NCBI GenBank assembly: GCA_051747965.1
Contig: JBNJGS010000033.1
Coordinates: forward strand, 1 to 27,663
Length of the DNA: 27,663 bases
Origin: JAQIBY01 sp051747965
GTDB lineage: Bacteria > Bacteroidota > Bacteroidia > Bacteroidales > ML635J-15
Direction: 5' to 3'
Under the pieces are notes generated by a model. That model ran no database searches and was not told the DNA's origin. It saw only the letters and a program-made list of their open reading frames with translations. Positions 8,301-14,733 of this stretch are shown here, piece after piece (the stretch's first letter is position 1; each line of letters opens with the position of its first letter). The position numbers and the translations under genes are program-made.

Positions 8301-8401
8301 TTGGTACTTATTCATCACTGTTCATCGCTACACCATTGTCATATGAAATGATGAAGCGGGATGAAAAGAAAGCGGTGAAAGGCAAAAATTCCAAAAAGTA
8401 A
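5318..8401 (+). CDS. secDF: Fused protein translocase subunit SecDF
   Basis: A 1027-residue fusion of SecD and SecF, the proton-driven inner-membrane partner of SecYEG that pulls exported proteins across the membrane. Residues 5-22 are the first membrane helix. L95-GLDLKGG is the SecD signature, and the periplasmic P1 region runs to about 520. Five further helices follow (IAFFVILLYMVFYYN..., GIAGIVLTIGMSVDANVLIYERIREE). The SecF half begins near 715 with G-IDFTGGRTYVV (D745-G749) and ends with five helices including SINDTVVVFDRIREF. Both halves keep the acidic residue in the 'DANVLIYERIRE'/'NDTVVVFDRIRE' helices used for proton transport. Residues 280-332 form a strongly acidic insertion in P1. 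Fused SecDF is usual in Bacteroidota. It has its own promoter and terminator, and ends in a Lys-rich tail. Confidence 0.97.
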   Translation: MRNKGAVLTIIILLTLIVIYYLSFSWKTYQVEKDAKEFATEKAENILGESASEDLRESMKDSLQSAYLDSMSGEVVYTLFTDHTFMECKAKQINLGLDLKGGMNVTLQIEAKDIIRALANDPTNPTLQEALERADELQDQGSESYARDFRRAYEEVAEGENMAPLFITPQNKDKISISSSNEEVVDYLSEELQTSFDNAFEILRKRIDHFGVVQPNIQRDVAVKGRFHIELPGIKNPERIRDLLQGTAKLEFWETYNFSEIYQNMVQANNIIAQVQGVVDEELEQDTIEDADTVDTDADTEEEADLLNDDTIAPELGEFEGNEVDTAAQADEWREQNPLFALLNPNVDQQGEPLGGPVVGVAHFKDTAKINRYLHLDKVQAILPIDLKFAWTFKAIQDNEGNVQEGIYQLVALKSTRDGGEVMSGDVIETARKEFGQNQASAEVTMTMNSEGSKKWAKITRNNIERSIAIVLDGYVYSFPTVQNEIKGGRSSITGNFTVAEADDLANILKSGKMPAPARIISEEIVGPSLGQKAISSGLTSFLIAFFVILLYMVFYYNRAGWVADIALIANIIFIMGVLASFGAVLTLPGIAGIVLTIGMSVDANVLIYERIREELAAGKGMKLAIQDGYKNAYSAILDANITTLLTAIILFRFGVGPIQGFATTLMIGIISSLFSAIFITRLVFSTMMGKDKFIKFDTRLTRNAFKNLNIKFLEKRKAAYFISGAIILISVISLGVRGLNPGIDFTGGRTYVVKFDKDVQPQEIAADLEGYFDSRPMVKTFGGSDQVKIITQHLIDEKTSEADAIVDSLLYNGLKPTIGEDVSMDKFLSKYRQSSQKVGPSIADDILRKSFIAVGIALLVIFLYILIRFRKWQYSVGAIAAVVHDVLFVLGLFSLFYAIMPFSMEIDQAFIAAILTVVGYSINDTVVVFDRIREFMKIYPKRERSLNINNALNSTISRTFSTSMSTFFVLLTIFIFGGEVIRGFVFALLVGVIVGTYSSLFIATPLSYEMMKRDEKKAVKGKNSKK

Positions 8402-8425
8402 TTGAAAAGTATATTTTGATAAATT

Positions 8426-8459
8426 AAGCCGTCTCTCAGGAGGCGGCTTTTTGTTTTTT
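8426..8459 (+). terminator. Terminator of secDF, possibly shared with uvrC
   Basis: AAGCCGTCTC (8426-8435) pairs with GAGGCGGCTT (8440-8449), with one G-U pair and a four-base loop, and is followed by TTTTTGTTTTTT on the plus strand. On the minus strand the same stem is followed by AATTTAT, so it may also end uvrC transcripts weakly. Confidence 0.88.
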
Positions 8460-8468
8460 GGGTGGTGA

Positions 8469-10280
8469 TCAGGCCTGCTTATTGTGGAGATGTTTTTCGA
8501 TGAGCGTGGCTTTGCTGGCACCAACGAGCTTCTCCAGTTCTGCTGCAGATTGTTTTTTGATACGCTCCACGGAACCGTATTTCCTGAGTAATTCTCCCGC
8601 TGTCTTTTCACCAATGCCTGGAATTGCAGTCAGGTCCGTTGAGATGAAATCCTTGCTGCGTTTGTTGCGGTGGAATGTAATTCCGAATCTGTGTGCTTCA
8701 TCCCGGGCATGTTGTATCAGCTTAAGTGACTCGCTGTTTTTGTCAAGATATAGTGGTACCGGATCTCCCGGGAAAAATATCTCTTCCAGTCGTTTTGCGA
8801 TGCCTATGATGGCAATTTTATCCGTCAGATTTAGTTCCCTGAGGCCTTCAACGGCCGCTCCTAGCTGCCCTTTGCCACCATCGATGATGATGAGTTGAGG
8901 TAAAGTCTGGTCTTCATTCATAAGGCGCCTGTAGCGACGGGTAACCACTTCAGTCATGGAAGCATAATCATCCGGTCCCTCCACGGTTTTGATGTTGTAA
9001 TGCCGGTATTCTTTTTTGCAGGGTTTTCCGTTTTTAAAAACGACACAGGCAGCCACCGGGTGATGTCCCTGAATGTTGCTGTTATCAAAGCATTCAATAT
9101 GTTTCGGCAAAGCAGCCAACTTCAAATCACTCTGCAATGTTTCCAGTATGCGCTGACGGTTTTTCTCCGGGTTCTTGTTGGCAATCTGCTTGTGCTTCTC
9201 CAGCAAAGAATATCTGGCATTCCGTTCAGATAAATCCAGAAGCTTTTTCTTATCTCCACGCTGAGGAACTGAGTATTTCAGTCCTTCCTGCACAAATTCA
9301 GGCCGCACAGAAACCAGAATTTCTGTGGCATTGCTCTTTACTTTTTCGCGTATATCATGAATGGCAGTAGCCAAAACATCTTCCGGGGCTTCGTCTATGC
9401 GTTTACGAACTTCCTGGGTTAATGTCTGAACAATGGCACCATTGGAAATTCTTAGGTAGTTTACAAAACTGTAATGCTTGTCTTCAGCCAATCCGAATAC
9501 TTCAATTTTATCCAGCCTGGGATTAACGATGGTGGATTTGGCTTTGTAGTTATCAATCAGTTCAATTTTTTGCCTGATATCTTCCGCTTCTTCAAACTCA
9601 TAACTGCCTGCATATTCCTTCATCCGCTTTTTCATGAAATCAATCACCGAATTCAAATTGCCTTTGATGATATTGCGAATGTTTTCAATATTTTTATTGT
9701 AATCTGATTCAGATTGTAATGCTTCGCAGGGAGCCAGGCAGTTTCCCAGATGATATTCCAGACAACGTCGGTATTTGCCGGCTGCAATATTTTCTTCTGA
9801 CAGCTTGTATTTGCATGTGCGAAGGGGATACAATTGCCGTATCAGATCAAGCAAGGTTCGAACCATACGTACAGAAGTGTATGGCCCGAAGTATTCAGAC
9901 CCGTCTTTGATCACATTCCTGGTTAAAAAAACCCGTGGAAATGGCTCATTTTTGATGACCAGCCAGGGATAGGTTTTGTCATCTTTCAGCATCACATTGT
10001 AGCGGGGCTGATGTTGTTTGATGAGGCTGTTTTCAAGCAGCAGAGCATCTGACTCCGTTTCTACAACAATATGCCGGATATTTACGATGCGGCGAACCAG
10101 CACAGCTGTCCTGTTGTTGTCGTGTTGCTTGGTGAAATAGGAAGAAACCCGTTTTTTCAGATTTTTGGCTTTCCCTACATAAAGCAATTGATTGTTTTGG
10201 TCAAAAAACTGATACACACCGGGCTTGTCTGGCAGTAGCCTTACTTGTTCACGAAGATTCTGTGCTGTATCCTTTTTCAT
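8469..10280 (-). CDS. uvrC: Excinuclease ABC subunit C
   Basis: A 603-residue UvrC, the nuclease that makes both incisions around a DNA lesion after UvrA and UvrB have marked it. Domains in order: GIY-YIG nuclease at the N-terminus (G21-VY, Y34-VG, R44), a Cys-rich region with C156, C173, C181 and C185 spaced like the four iron-sulfur cysteines reported in UvrC, a UVR domain for UvrB binding (about 217-250, SYEFEEAEDIRQKIELI), the RNase H-like second nuclease domain (IECFDNSNIQGHHPVAACVVF ... IIIDGGKGQLGAA ... ARDEAHRF), and a C-terminal helix-hairpin-helix pair (LTAIPGIGEKTAGELLRKYGS onward). Length is normal. It is the last gene of a minus-strand series; the 118-base gap to the methyltransferase upstream leaves co-transcription open. 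Confidence 0.97.
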   Translation of the reverse strand: MKKDTAQNLREQVRLLPDKPGVYQFFDQNNQLLYVGKAKNLKKRVSSYFTKQHDNNRTAVLVRRIVNIRHIVVETESDALLLENSLIKQHQPRYNVMLKDDKTYPWLVIKNEPFPRVFLTRNVIKDGSEYFGPYTSVRMVRTLLDLIRQLYPLRTCKYKLSEENIAAGKYRRCLEYHLGNCLAPCEALQSESDYNKNIENIRNIIKGNLNSVIDFMKKRMKEYAGSYEFEEAEDIRQKIELIDNYKAKSTIVNPRLDKIEVFGLAEDKHYSFVNYLRISNGAIVQTLTQEVRKRIDEAPEDVLATAIHDIREKVKSNATEILVSVRPEFVQEGLKYSVPQRGDKKKLLDLSERNARYSLLEKHKQIANKNPEKNRQRILETLQSDLKLAALPKHIECFDNSNIQGHHPVAACVVFKNGKPCKKEYRHYNIKTVEGPDDYASMTEVVTRRYRRLMNEDQTLPQLIIIDGGKGQLGAAVEGLRELNLTDKIAIIGIAKRLEEIFFPGDPVPLYLDKNSESLKLIQHARDEAHRFGITFHRNKRSKDFISTDLTAIPGIGEKTAGELLRKYGSVERIKKQSAAELEKLVGASKATLIEKHLHNKQA

Positions 10281-10398
10281 TGGCTGCCTTTTGTTTCCGG
10301 CTGCAAGATAATGAATATGTTGCTTATCTCATATCACGAAAGCATGCTGAGGTTTTTAACTGTGCTTGCAGGTAAGGCATTGTAAGGGATGTGAAGCA

Positions 10399-11142
10399 TC
10401 ATTCATCCGAGTGGATCATGGGCACAAACCTTACTCCAATCATGGTTTCCTGTTCAATGTCACCCTCTTCTGTTTTTCTTAATTTTTGTAATACCTGCTG
10501 GGATGTGCCGACCGGAGTCACCATAATGCCACCCGGTTTTAACTGTTCCAGCAGATTGCCGGGGATTTTTTCAGGTGCAGCTGTAAGAATGATCCGGTCA
10601 AAGGGAGCATGCTCTTCCCAGCCTTTATATCCATCTCCATGTTTTACAACTACATTGTAATAGCCCAGTTCTTTCAGTACATTCCCAGCCCTTTCAGCAA
10701 GTTTTTCTACGATTTCTATGCTGTACACCGTATCAACGATTCTTGCCAGAACTGCAGCCTGATATCCGGAGCCTGTGCCAATTTCAAGCACCTTTTCATC
10801 TCCTTCAAGCTCAAGGGCACTGGTCATTAAAGCAACAATATATGGTTGTGAAATTGTCTGTTTATGCCCTATGGGTAAGGGACTGTCTGTATAAGCATGT
10901 TCACTATACTCTTCAGGTACAAATTTGTGCCTTGGTACATTTTCCATGCTTGCCAAAACTTTTTTGTCCGTAATGCCTCGTGCGATAATCTGATCTTTTA
11001 TCATTGTACTGGCTTTTGATTTCCAATTTGCTTGTTCCTGATTATTGTCGGAATCTGTTGTGTTTTGACATGATGCCGGCACCATGCTCATGATAAGCAC
11101 TGAAAAAACCAAACAGATATTTCTGCAAACATATTTCATCAT
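10399..11142 (-). CDS. pcm: Exported protein-L-isoaspartate O-methyltransferase (probable lipoprotein)
   Basis: A 247-residue PCMT-family enzyme, which uses S-adenosylmethionine (SAM) to methylate isoaspartyl residues in damaged proteins so they can revert to aspartate. The family motifs are P90-IGHKQTISQP-100, the SAM-binding loop V118-LEIGTGSGY-127, and later LTAAPEKIP and LKPGGIMVTPVG. Unlike the cytoplasmic E. coli enzyme it has about 25 extra N-terminal residues: a charged start, a hydrophobic stretch (ICLVFSVLIMSM) and VPAS-C25, which looks like a lipoprotein signal with a polar, acidic linker after the Cys. I chose the ATG at 11142 (11139 is equally possible); the TTG at 11187 is unlikely. 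It follows the outer-membrane barrel gene by 72 bases and may share its transcript. Export leaves the source of SAM unexplained. Confidence 0.9.
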   Translation of the reverse strand: MMKYVCRNICLVFSVLIMSMVPASCQNTTDSDNNQEQANWKSKASTMIKDQIIARGITDKKVLASMENVPRHKFVPEEYSEHAYTDSPLPIGHKQTISQPYIVALMTSALELEGDEKVLEIGTGSGYQAAVLARIVDTVYSIEIVEKLAERAGNVLKELGYYNVVVKHGDGYKGWEEHAPFDRIILTAAPEKIPGNLLEQLKPGGIMVTPVGTSQQVLQKLRKTEEGDIEQETMIGVRFVPMIHSDE

Positions 11143-11214
11143 AGCGCATGTTGTATCAGGTCTACTTAACTTACAAGCAAAGGACAAAAATTGTTTATGT
11201 ATTTTCCAAGAGGC

Positions 11215-11742
11215 TTAAAAATCCAGAATAATACCGGCATTTACACCCAGCGCACGGGTTGACGTATCAAATTCGGAAAAGATGAAATGGTACTTAAAGT
11301 TGGCATTCAGGCGCAGACTTTCCGACAAGTCATAATCAAATCCGGCAACGGGAGCAAAGCCGGTGAAAACCTTCGAAAAGGCATAGTCACCGCTGGCACC
11401 CATCCGGTACATTCCGGCATCTATACCTACATAAGGACTGAAATCATGCTTGATAAGAACATATTCCGCCAGCAAAGTGACGGGCATTGTGAATTCATGA
11501 TAATTGCCCAGCAATGGATGGCTATGGCTGCGGAAATAATAGCCAAGATTGGCCCCCATACGAAAATTGTCATTTAAAGAATATTTCCCTGACAATTGCA
11601 GACCCAATTGTGTCGTCTGGTTTTCGGTTTGGGTAAACTGCATCATACCACCCTCTATCAGGGCAGATACCTGTGCTTCACTCGTGCCTGCCAGTATTAT
11701 GCTAAACAGAAGTGTAAGAAATGACAATTTTACAGTTTTCAT
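11215..11742 (-). CDS. Small outer-membrane beta-barrel protein
   Basis: A 175-residue protein with a clear signal peptide (MKTVKLSFLTLLFSIILAGTSEA, cut before QVSA) followed by alternating-pattern beta strands with turns such as YSLNDNFRMGANLGYYF and YDLSESLRLNANFKYHFIF, ending in ...AGIILDF. The C-terminal Phe is the usual outer-membrane barrel end recognised by the BAM complex. This fits the porin-like or OmpX/OmpW-type eight-stranded barrels that are common in Bacteroidota. Its ligand or role is not known. A promoter candidate lies at 11767-11797, and the exported methyltransferase follows on the same strand. Confidence 0.85.
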   Translation of the reverse strand: MKTVKLSFLTLLFSIILAGTSEAQVSALIEGGMMQFTQTENQTTQLGLQLSGKYSLNDNFRMGANLGYYFRSHSHPLLGNYHEFTMPVTLLAEYVLIKHDFSPYVGIDAGMYRMGASGDYAFSKVFTGFAPVAGFDYDLSESLRLNANFKYHFIFSEFDTSTRALGVNAGIILDF

Positions 11743-11766
11743 TATGCTTCATTTTTTGTATGCATG

Positions 11767-11797
11767 CTAAGCTAATCATAAATTCGTATCTGACAAA
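11767..11797 (-). promoter_or_regulatory. Promoter of the outer-membrane barrel gene
   Basis: On the minus strand TTTG (11797-11794), a 19-base spacer and TAGCTTAG (11774-11767, 5 of 6 to TAnnTTTG) form a Bacteroidota-type promoter. The transcript would start about 18 bases before the ATG at 11742. Confidence 0.45.
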
Positions 11798-11873
11798 ATT
11801 CTTACATGCAACATCTAAGCACCGGTTTCACCAGATTCCATGAAATATCCTGACAGTAATTTCTGTACTTGGT

Positions 11874-12011
11874 GTGGCAGAAATACTGGATTTCTCCCGC
11901 AGACAATGGGGACTTGTGGCTGTCTTTCTTATTCCGTTCTCAGTATTTGTTATTTTGTATTTGCGCAAAAGGCTGAAGGATTATCACCTGAAGAAAATGG
12001 ACGGCAAGTAA
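11874..12011 (+). CDS. Possible small single-pass membrane protein (GTG start, or frameshifted ATG)
   Basis: An open frame runs from 11844 to the TAA at 12009-12011. It encodes a natural-looking small membrane protein: a short amphipathic start (VAEILDFSRRQW), a hydrophobic helix GLVAVFLIPFSVFVILYL and a strongly basic end (RKRLKDYHLKKMDGK), which by the positive-inside rule places the C-terminus in the cytoplasm. From the GTG at 11874 it is 45 residues. The only nearby ATG (11840) is one base out of frame; if the AAA at 11843-11845 had one A fewer, that ATG would read straight into this frame as MNILTVISVLGVAEIL..., a typical membrane-protein start. So it may be a real short gene with a GTG start, or a gene broken by a one-base insertion or a sequencing error. 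No homologue is recognised. Confidence 0.35.
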   Translation: MAEILDFSRRQWGLVAVFLIPFSVFVILYLRKRLKDYHLKKMDGK

Positions 12012-12096
12012 ATCACAGTGTTAATTATTGTTTAAAATCGCGATACAGAAGCAACGTTTGCCGTTTCCGGGGCGTCATATTTATAAAGGCAAACGA

Positions 12097-12504
12097 ATGC
12101 GCAAACTATGGTACATAACACTTCTGATTTTTATACTCACTGGTTTTTCCTGTGAAGAGGAGGAGAGTATCCCGCGCAGCATCAACAATTCCACCCCTTA
12201 TGCACTTACACTAAAAATCAAATTCAGCCATTCACCGGCTCCTGATACCATCATTATCCCTTCAGGGAGAATGCTTGAGCTGGATGAGATTCCCGCCCGA
12301 CAAGCGGATGCATCACATCCTTTCTCCGGTATCGACTCAATGCGATTCCTGCCCTCTGGAAACATGTTTGTTACAGCTGATCCGATGATTGAAAAAAACT
12401 GGGCACTTGTGTCAAATGATCATTCTTTCTCCGGTTTATACAATGAAAATCGTCTGGTATTTGAAGTGCAGGCAAGTGAAATCTGGACAATCAGAAAAAA
12501 GTAA
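12097..12504 (+). CDS. Short uncharacterised lipoprotein
   Basis: A 135-residue protein. Residues 1-18 (MRKLWYITLLIFILTGFS) form a lipoprotein signal, with C19 as the lipidated cysteine. C19 is followed at once by EEEE, and acidic residues just after the Cys are reported to direct lipoproteins to the cell surface in some Bacteroidota; surface display is therefore plausible but not shown. The mature part is short and beta-rich (TPYALTLKIKFSHSP, DTIIIPSGRMLELDEIP, NRLVFEVQASEIWTIRKK). It resembles small single-domain envelope lipoproteins of unknown role. The ATG at 12097 begins the signal; the frame continues upstream to 12028 with no support. The gene stands alone, between the gap at 11743 and aminopeptidase P. 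Confidence 0.72.
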   Translation: MRKLWYITLLIFILTGFSCEEEESIPRSINNSTPYALTLKIKFSHSPAPDTIIIPSGRMLELDEIPARQADASHPFSGIDSMRFLPSGNMFVTADPMIEKNWALVSNDHSFSGLYNENRLVFEVQASEIWTIRKK

Positions 12505-12526
12505 TGCAATTTGTTATGTGATAGAC

Positions 12527-12565
12527 GCACAAAACACTGAGATACCCTCAATATTTTGCGCTTTT
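12527..12565 (+). terminator. Imperfect hairpin after the lipoprotein gene
   Basis: The arms 12527-12541 and 12547-12561 pair around a five-base loop with three A-C mismatches on the plus strand, followed by TTTT. On the minus strand the mismatches become G-U pairs, giving a 15-bp stem. It is probably a degenerate terminator of the lipoprotein gene, but no strong T-run follows. Confidence 0.35.
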
Positions 12566-12597
12566 GCAAATCATGTAAATTAGGCACTTTCAACATA

Positions 12598-12611
12598 TTT
12601 TATTAATTTTA
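12598..12611 (+). promoter_or_regulatory. Possible -7 promoter element of aminopeptidase P
   Basis: The 14-mer TTTTATTAATTTTA includes TAATTTTA (12604-12611), a 5-of-6 match to the -7 consensus, 26 bases before the ATG. It is identical to the one before the PfkB kinase. There is no clear -33 element. An AAAAAAAGG run at 12622-12630 could serve as a weak ribosome-binding site. Confidence 0.3.
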
Positions 12612-12637
12612 GCATTCAAATAAAAAAAGGAAATACT

Positions 12638-14029
12638 ATGTTTAAAAAAGAGGTGTATATAGAGCGACGCAAAAAGCTCAAAAAACTGGTGCAGAGTGGA
12701 ATAATTGTTATTCCCGGCAATAACGAATCTCCAATGAATTATCCTTCAAATGGTTACCACTTCAGACAGGACAGTAACTTTTTGTATTTTTTCGGTCAGG
12801 ATATCCCCGGTATGGTGGGTGTTATCGATGCAGATTCAGGTGATGAATACTTGTTTGCCGATGATGTGGATATTGACGATATTGTGTGGATGGGGCCCCA
12901 ACCCAGTATCAAAGCCCTTGCGGTAGAAGTAGGTGTGGAAAAAACTGATGAGTTCAGTGCACTTGCAGATTTCCTGAAAGTAGCCCGGGACAAAAAGCGA
13001 AAAATTCATTTTACTCCGCTTTACCGGCACGATCACATGATCTATTTCCACAATGTGCTTGGCCTTCCCTTCAATGCAATGAATACCCATGCCTCCACAG
13101 AATTGATTAAAGCTTGTGTTGAGCTAAGAAGTATTAAAGACCAGTACGAAATTGCAGAAATTGATAAAGCCTGTGACATTGGCTATATGATGCACACCAA
13201 TGCCATGAAAATGGCTAAACCCGGCATTGTGGAACGTGAGGTTTCCGGACGTATGGAAGGTATTTCCCTTTCCCATGGCGGGGTCCCTTCCTTTCCCATT
13301 ATCCTTACCGTAAACGGCCAAACCCTGCATAACCACTATCATGGTAACGTCATGCAGAAAGGTGATCTTATGCTGGCTGATGCCGGCTGTGAAACTACCA
13401 TGCATTATGCTTCTGATCATACCCGGACAACTCCTGTAGGAGGAAAATTCACACAACAGCAAAGAGATATTTATCAGATTGTTCTTGATGCCAACAATTA
13501 TGCGGCAAAAATCACCAGACCAGGTGTTACCTACCGGTGGGTTCATCTGAAAGCTGCTGAGGTGCTTGCCAAAGGACTTACAGAGCTTGGAATTATGAAA
13601 GGAGATTACGAAGAAGCTGTCATGAACGGTGCACATGCACTCTTCCAGCCCCACGGTCTGGGTCATATGATGGGACTTGATGTTCATGATATGGAAGGCC
13701 TGGGTGAAGATTTTGTCGGCTATGATGACAAGGTGAAACGTGCTGATCAATTTGGTCTTTCAGGACTGAGGCTTGGCCGTGAACTTAAGGAGGGATTTGT
13801 GCTTACCAATGAACCCGGCTGTTATTTCATTCCTGAACTGATTGACCTTTGGAAGCGGGATAAGAAACACACAGCATTTATTAATTATGAAAAGCTGGAA
13901 TCATATCGTGATTTTGGCGGTATCCGCCTGGAAGATGACCTGCTCGTAACAAAAGACGGAAACAGGCTGCTGGGACAGAAAAGAATTCCCATCACACCCG
14001 AAGAAGTGGAAAATGTATGTAATTCATAA
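12638..14029 (+). CDS. pepP: Xaa-Pro aminopeptidase (aminopeptidase P, M24B)
   Basis: A 463-residue cytoplasmic metallopeptidase that removes an N-terminal residue when the next residue is proline. Residues 1-150 form the creatinase-like N-terminal domain (FRQDSNFLYFFG is the family pattern), and about 165-450 the pita-bread catalytic domain. All five expected metal ligands of the dinuclear Mn site are present: D248 (LADAGCE), D260 (YASDHTRTTP), H343 (HGLGHMMGLDVHD), E392 (NEPGCYF) and E432 (GIRLEDD), plus the supporting H350. The loop between D248 and D260 is one residue longer than in E. coli PepP. There is no signal peptide. It appears to be transcribed alone, with a strong terminator after it. 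Confidence 0.95.
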   Translation: MFKKEVYIERRKKLKKLVQSGIIVIPGNNESPMNYPSNGYHFRQDSNFLYFFGQDIPGMVGVIDADSGDEYLFADDVDIDDIVWMGPQPSIKALAVEVGVEKTDEFSALADFLKVARDKKRKIHFTPLYRHDHMIYFHNVLGLPFNAMNTHASTELIKACVELRSIKDQYEIAEIDKACDIGYMMHTNAMKMAKPGIVEREVSGRMEGISLSHGGVPSFPIILTVNGQTLHNHYHGNVMQKGDLMLADAGCETTMHYASDHTRTTPVGGKFTQQQRDIYQIVLDANNYAAKITRPGVTYRWVHLKAAEVLAKGLTELGIMKGDYEEAVMNGAHALFQPHGLGHMMGLDVHDMEGLGEDFVGYDDKVKRADQFGLSGLRLGRELKEGFVLTNEPGCYFIPELIDLWKRDKKHTAFINYEKLESYRDFGGIRLEDDLLVTKDGNRLLGQKRIPITPEEVENVCNS

Positions 14030-14054
14030 GGTGAATTTGAGAATAGTAATCTGA

Positions 14055-14096
14055 GAAACTGCTTTCCTGCGTCAGGGAAGCAGTTTCTTATTTCTT
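14055..14096 (+). terminator. Terminator between pepP and the isomerase gene
   Basis: GAAACTGCTTTCCTG (14055-14069) pairs with CAGGGAAGCAGTTTC (14073-14087), 15 bp with one G-U pair and a three-base loop, followed by TTATTTCTT. It ends pepP transcripts and directly follows the stop of the convergent gene, so it may serve both. Confidence 0.88.
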
Positions 14097-14672
14097 GCTT
14101 TGTATGTCCTCTACCAGTGCGATGATGATATGAATCAGTTTAATGTGCATTTCCTGAATCCTGTCGGCATATTCTTGATGAGGCACACGGATTTCCACAT
14201 CTGACAAAACAGAAAGCTTGCCACCGTCCCTGCCGGTAAGTCCGATGATTTTCATGCCCCTGGATTTTGCAGTCTCTGCGGCCATCAAAATGTTTTCTGA
14301 ATTGCCACTGGTACTGATGGCAAACAAAATGTCACCGCTGTTGCCGTGGGCTTCAAGATAGCGTGAAAAAACATATGCATACCCGTAATCATTGGCTGTA
14401 CAGCTTATGTGCCCGGGATCTGAAATGGCTATTGCAGGAAAAGCCCGCCTGTCATTGCGATATCTGCCCGTTAATTCCTCGGCGAAATGCATGGCGTCAC
14501 TCATGCTGCCACCGTTGCCACAACTGATTACCTTCTTGTTATTATCAAAGGCCATGCTTAGCATTTCTGCGGTTTTGTATACAGACAATATTGCCTTATC
14601 ATCCTGGATGAATCTGTTAAGAACATCATTTGCTTCAATCAGGTGTGTTTTTATATCGGCCAGGTAATTCAT
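14088..14672 (-). CDS. gmhA: Sedoheptulose 7-phosphate isomerase (GmhA, SIS domain)
   Basis: A 194-residue SIS-domain isomerase that turns sedoheptulose 7-phosphate into glycero-manno-heptose 7-phosphate, the first step of heptose supply for lipopolysaccharide core or other surface glycans. Visible motifs are S50-CGNGGSMSDAMHFAEEL, with H62 and E66 at the zinc and catalytic positions, the phosphate-binding S120-TSGNS, and R171-IQEMHIKLIH with Q173 and H181. These four match E. coli H61, E65, Q172 and H180 with an offset of one, and the length is almost the same (192 residues in E. coli). The later heptose genes (hldE, gmhB) are not in the window. It has its own perfect promoter in the 61-base gap shared with the divergent K+ channel gene. 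Confidence 0.93.
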   Translation of the reverse strand: MNYLADIKTHLIEANDVLNRFIQDDKAILSVYKTAEMLSMAFDNNKKVISCGNGGSMSDAMHFAEELTGRYRNDRRAFPAIAISDPGHISCTANDYGYAYVFSRYLEAHGNSGDILFAISTSGNSENILMAAETAKSRGMKIIGLTGRDGGKLSVLSDVEIRVPHQEYADRIQEMHIKLIHIIIALVEDIQSKK

Positions 14673-14695
14673 ATCTTCTGGTTTTACATTTTCAT

Positions 14696-14728
14696 CAAAA
14701 TTAGTAATTTTATCTCTGAAAATTCAAA
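14696..14728 (-). promoter_or_regulatory. Promoter of gmhA
   Basis: On the minus strand TTTG (14728-14725), a 21-base spacer and TAATTTTG (14703-14696) match both consensus boxes perfectly. The predicted start is near 14690, giving a leader of about 17 bases. It overlaps the upstream region of the divergent K+ channel gene. Confidence 0.6.
14705..14712 (+). promoter_or_regulatory. Possible -7 element of the K+ channel gene
   Basis: TAATTTTA is a 5-of-6 match to TAnnTTTG, 21 bases before the channel ATG. No clear -33 box is present. It sits within the spacer of the opposing gmhA promoter, so the two may compete. Confidence 0.3.
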
Positions 14729-14733
14729 GCAAT

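Larger units (their letters stand above)
11743..12096. other. 354-base stretch without an assured gene
   Basis: This gap separates the minus-strand barrel gene from the plus-strand lipoprotein gene. It holds the barrel's promoter (11767-11797), a possible small membrane-protein frame (11874-12011) and about 85 bases before the lipoprotein ATG that include an AACGTTTG box at 12053-12060 (5 of 6 to TAnnTTTG). The longer open frame at 11840-12118 looks like a shadow frame: it is Cys-rich and runs into the lipoprotein start. Confidence 0.6.

Noticed and set aside
11840..12118. Plus-strand 92-residue frame
   Set aside because: Cys-rich, without natural hydrophobic pattern, and overlapping the start of the lipoprotein gene; the frame one base away gives a far more protein-like product.
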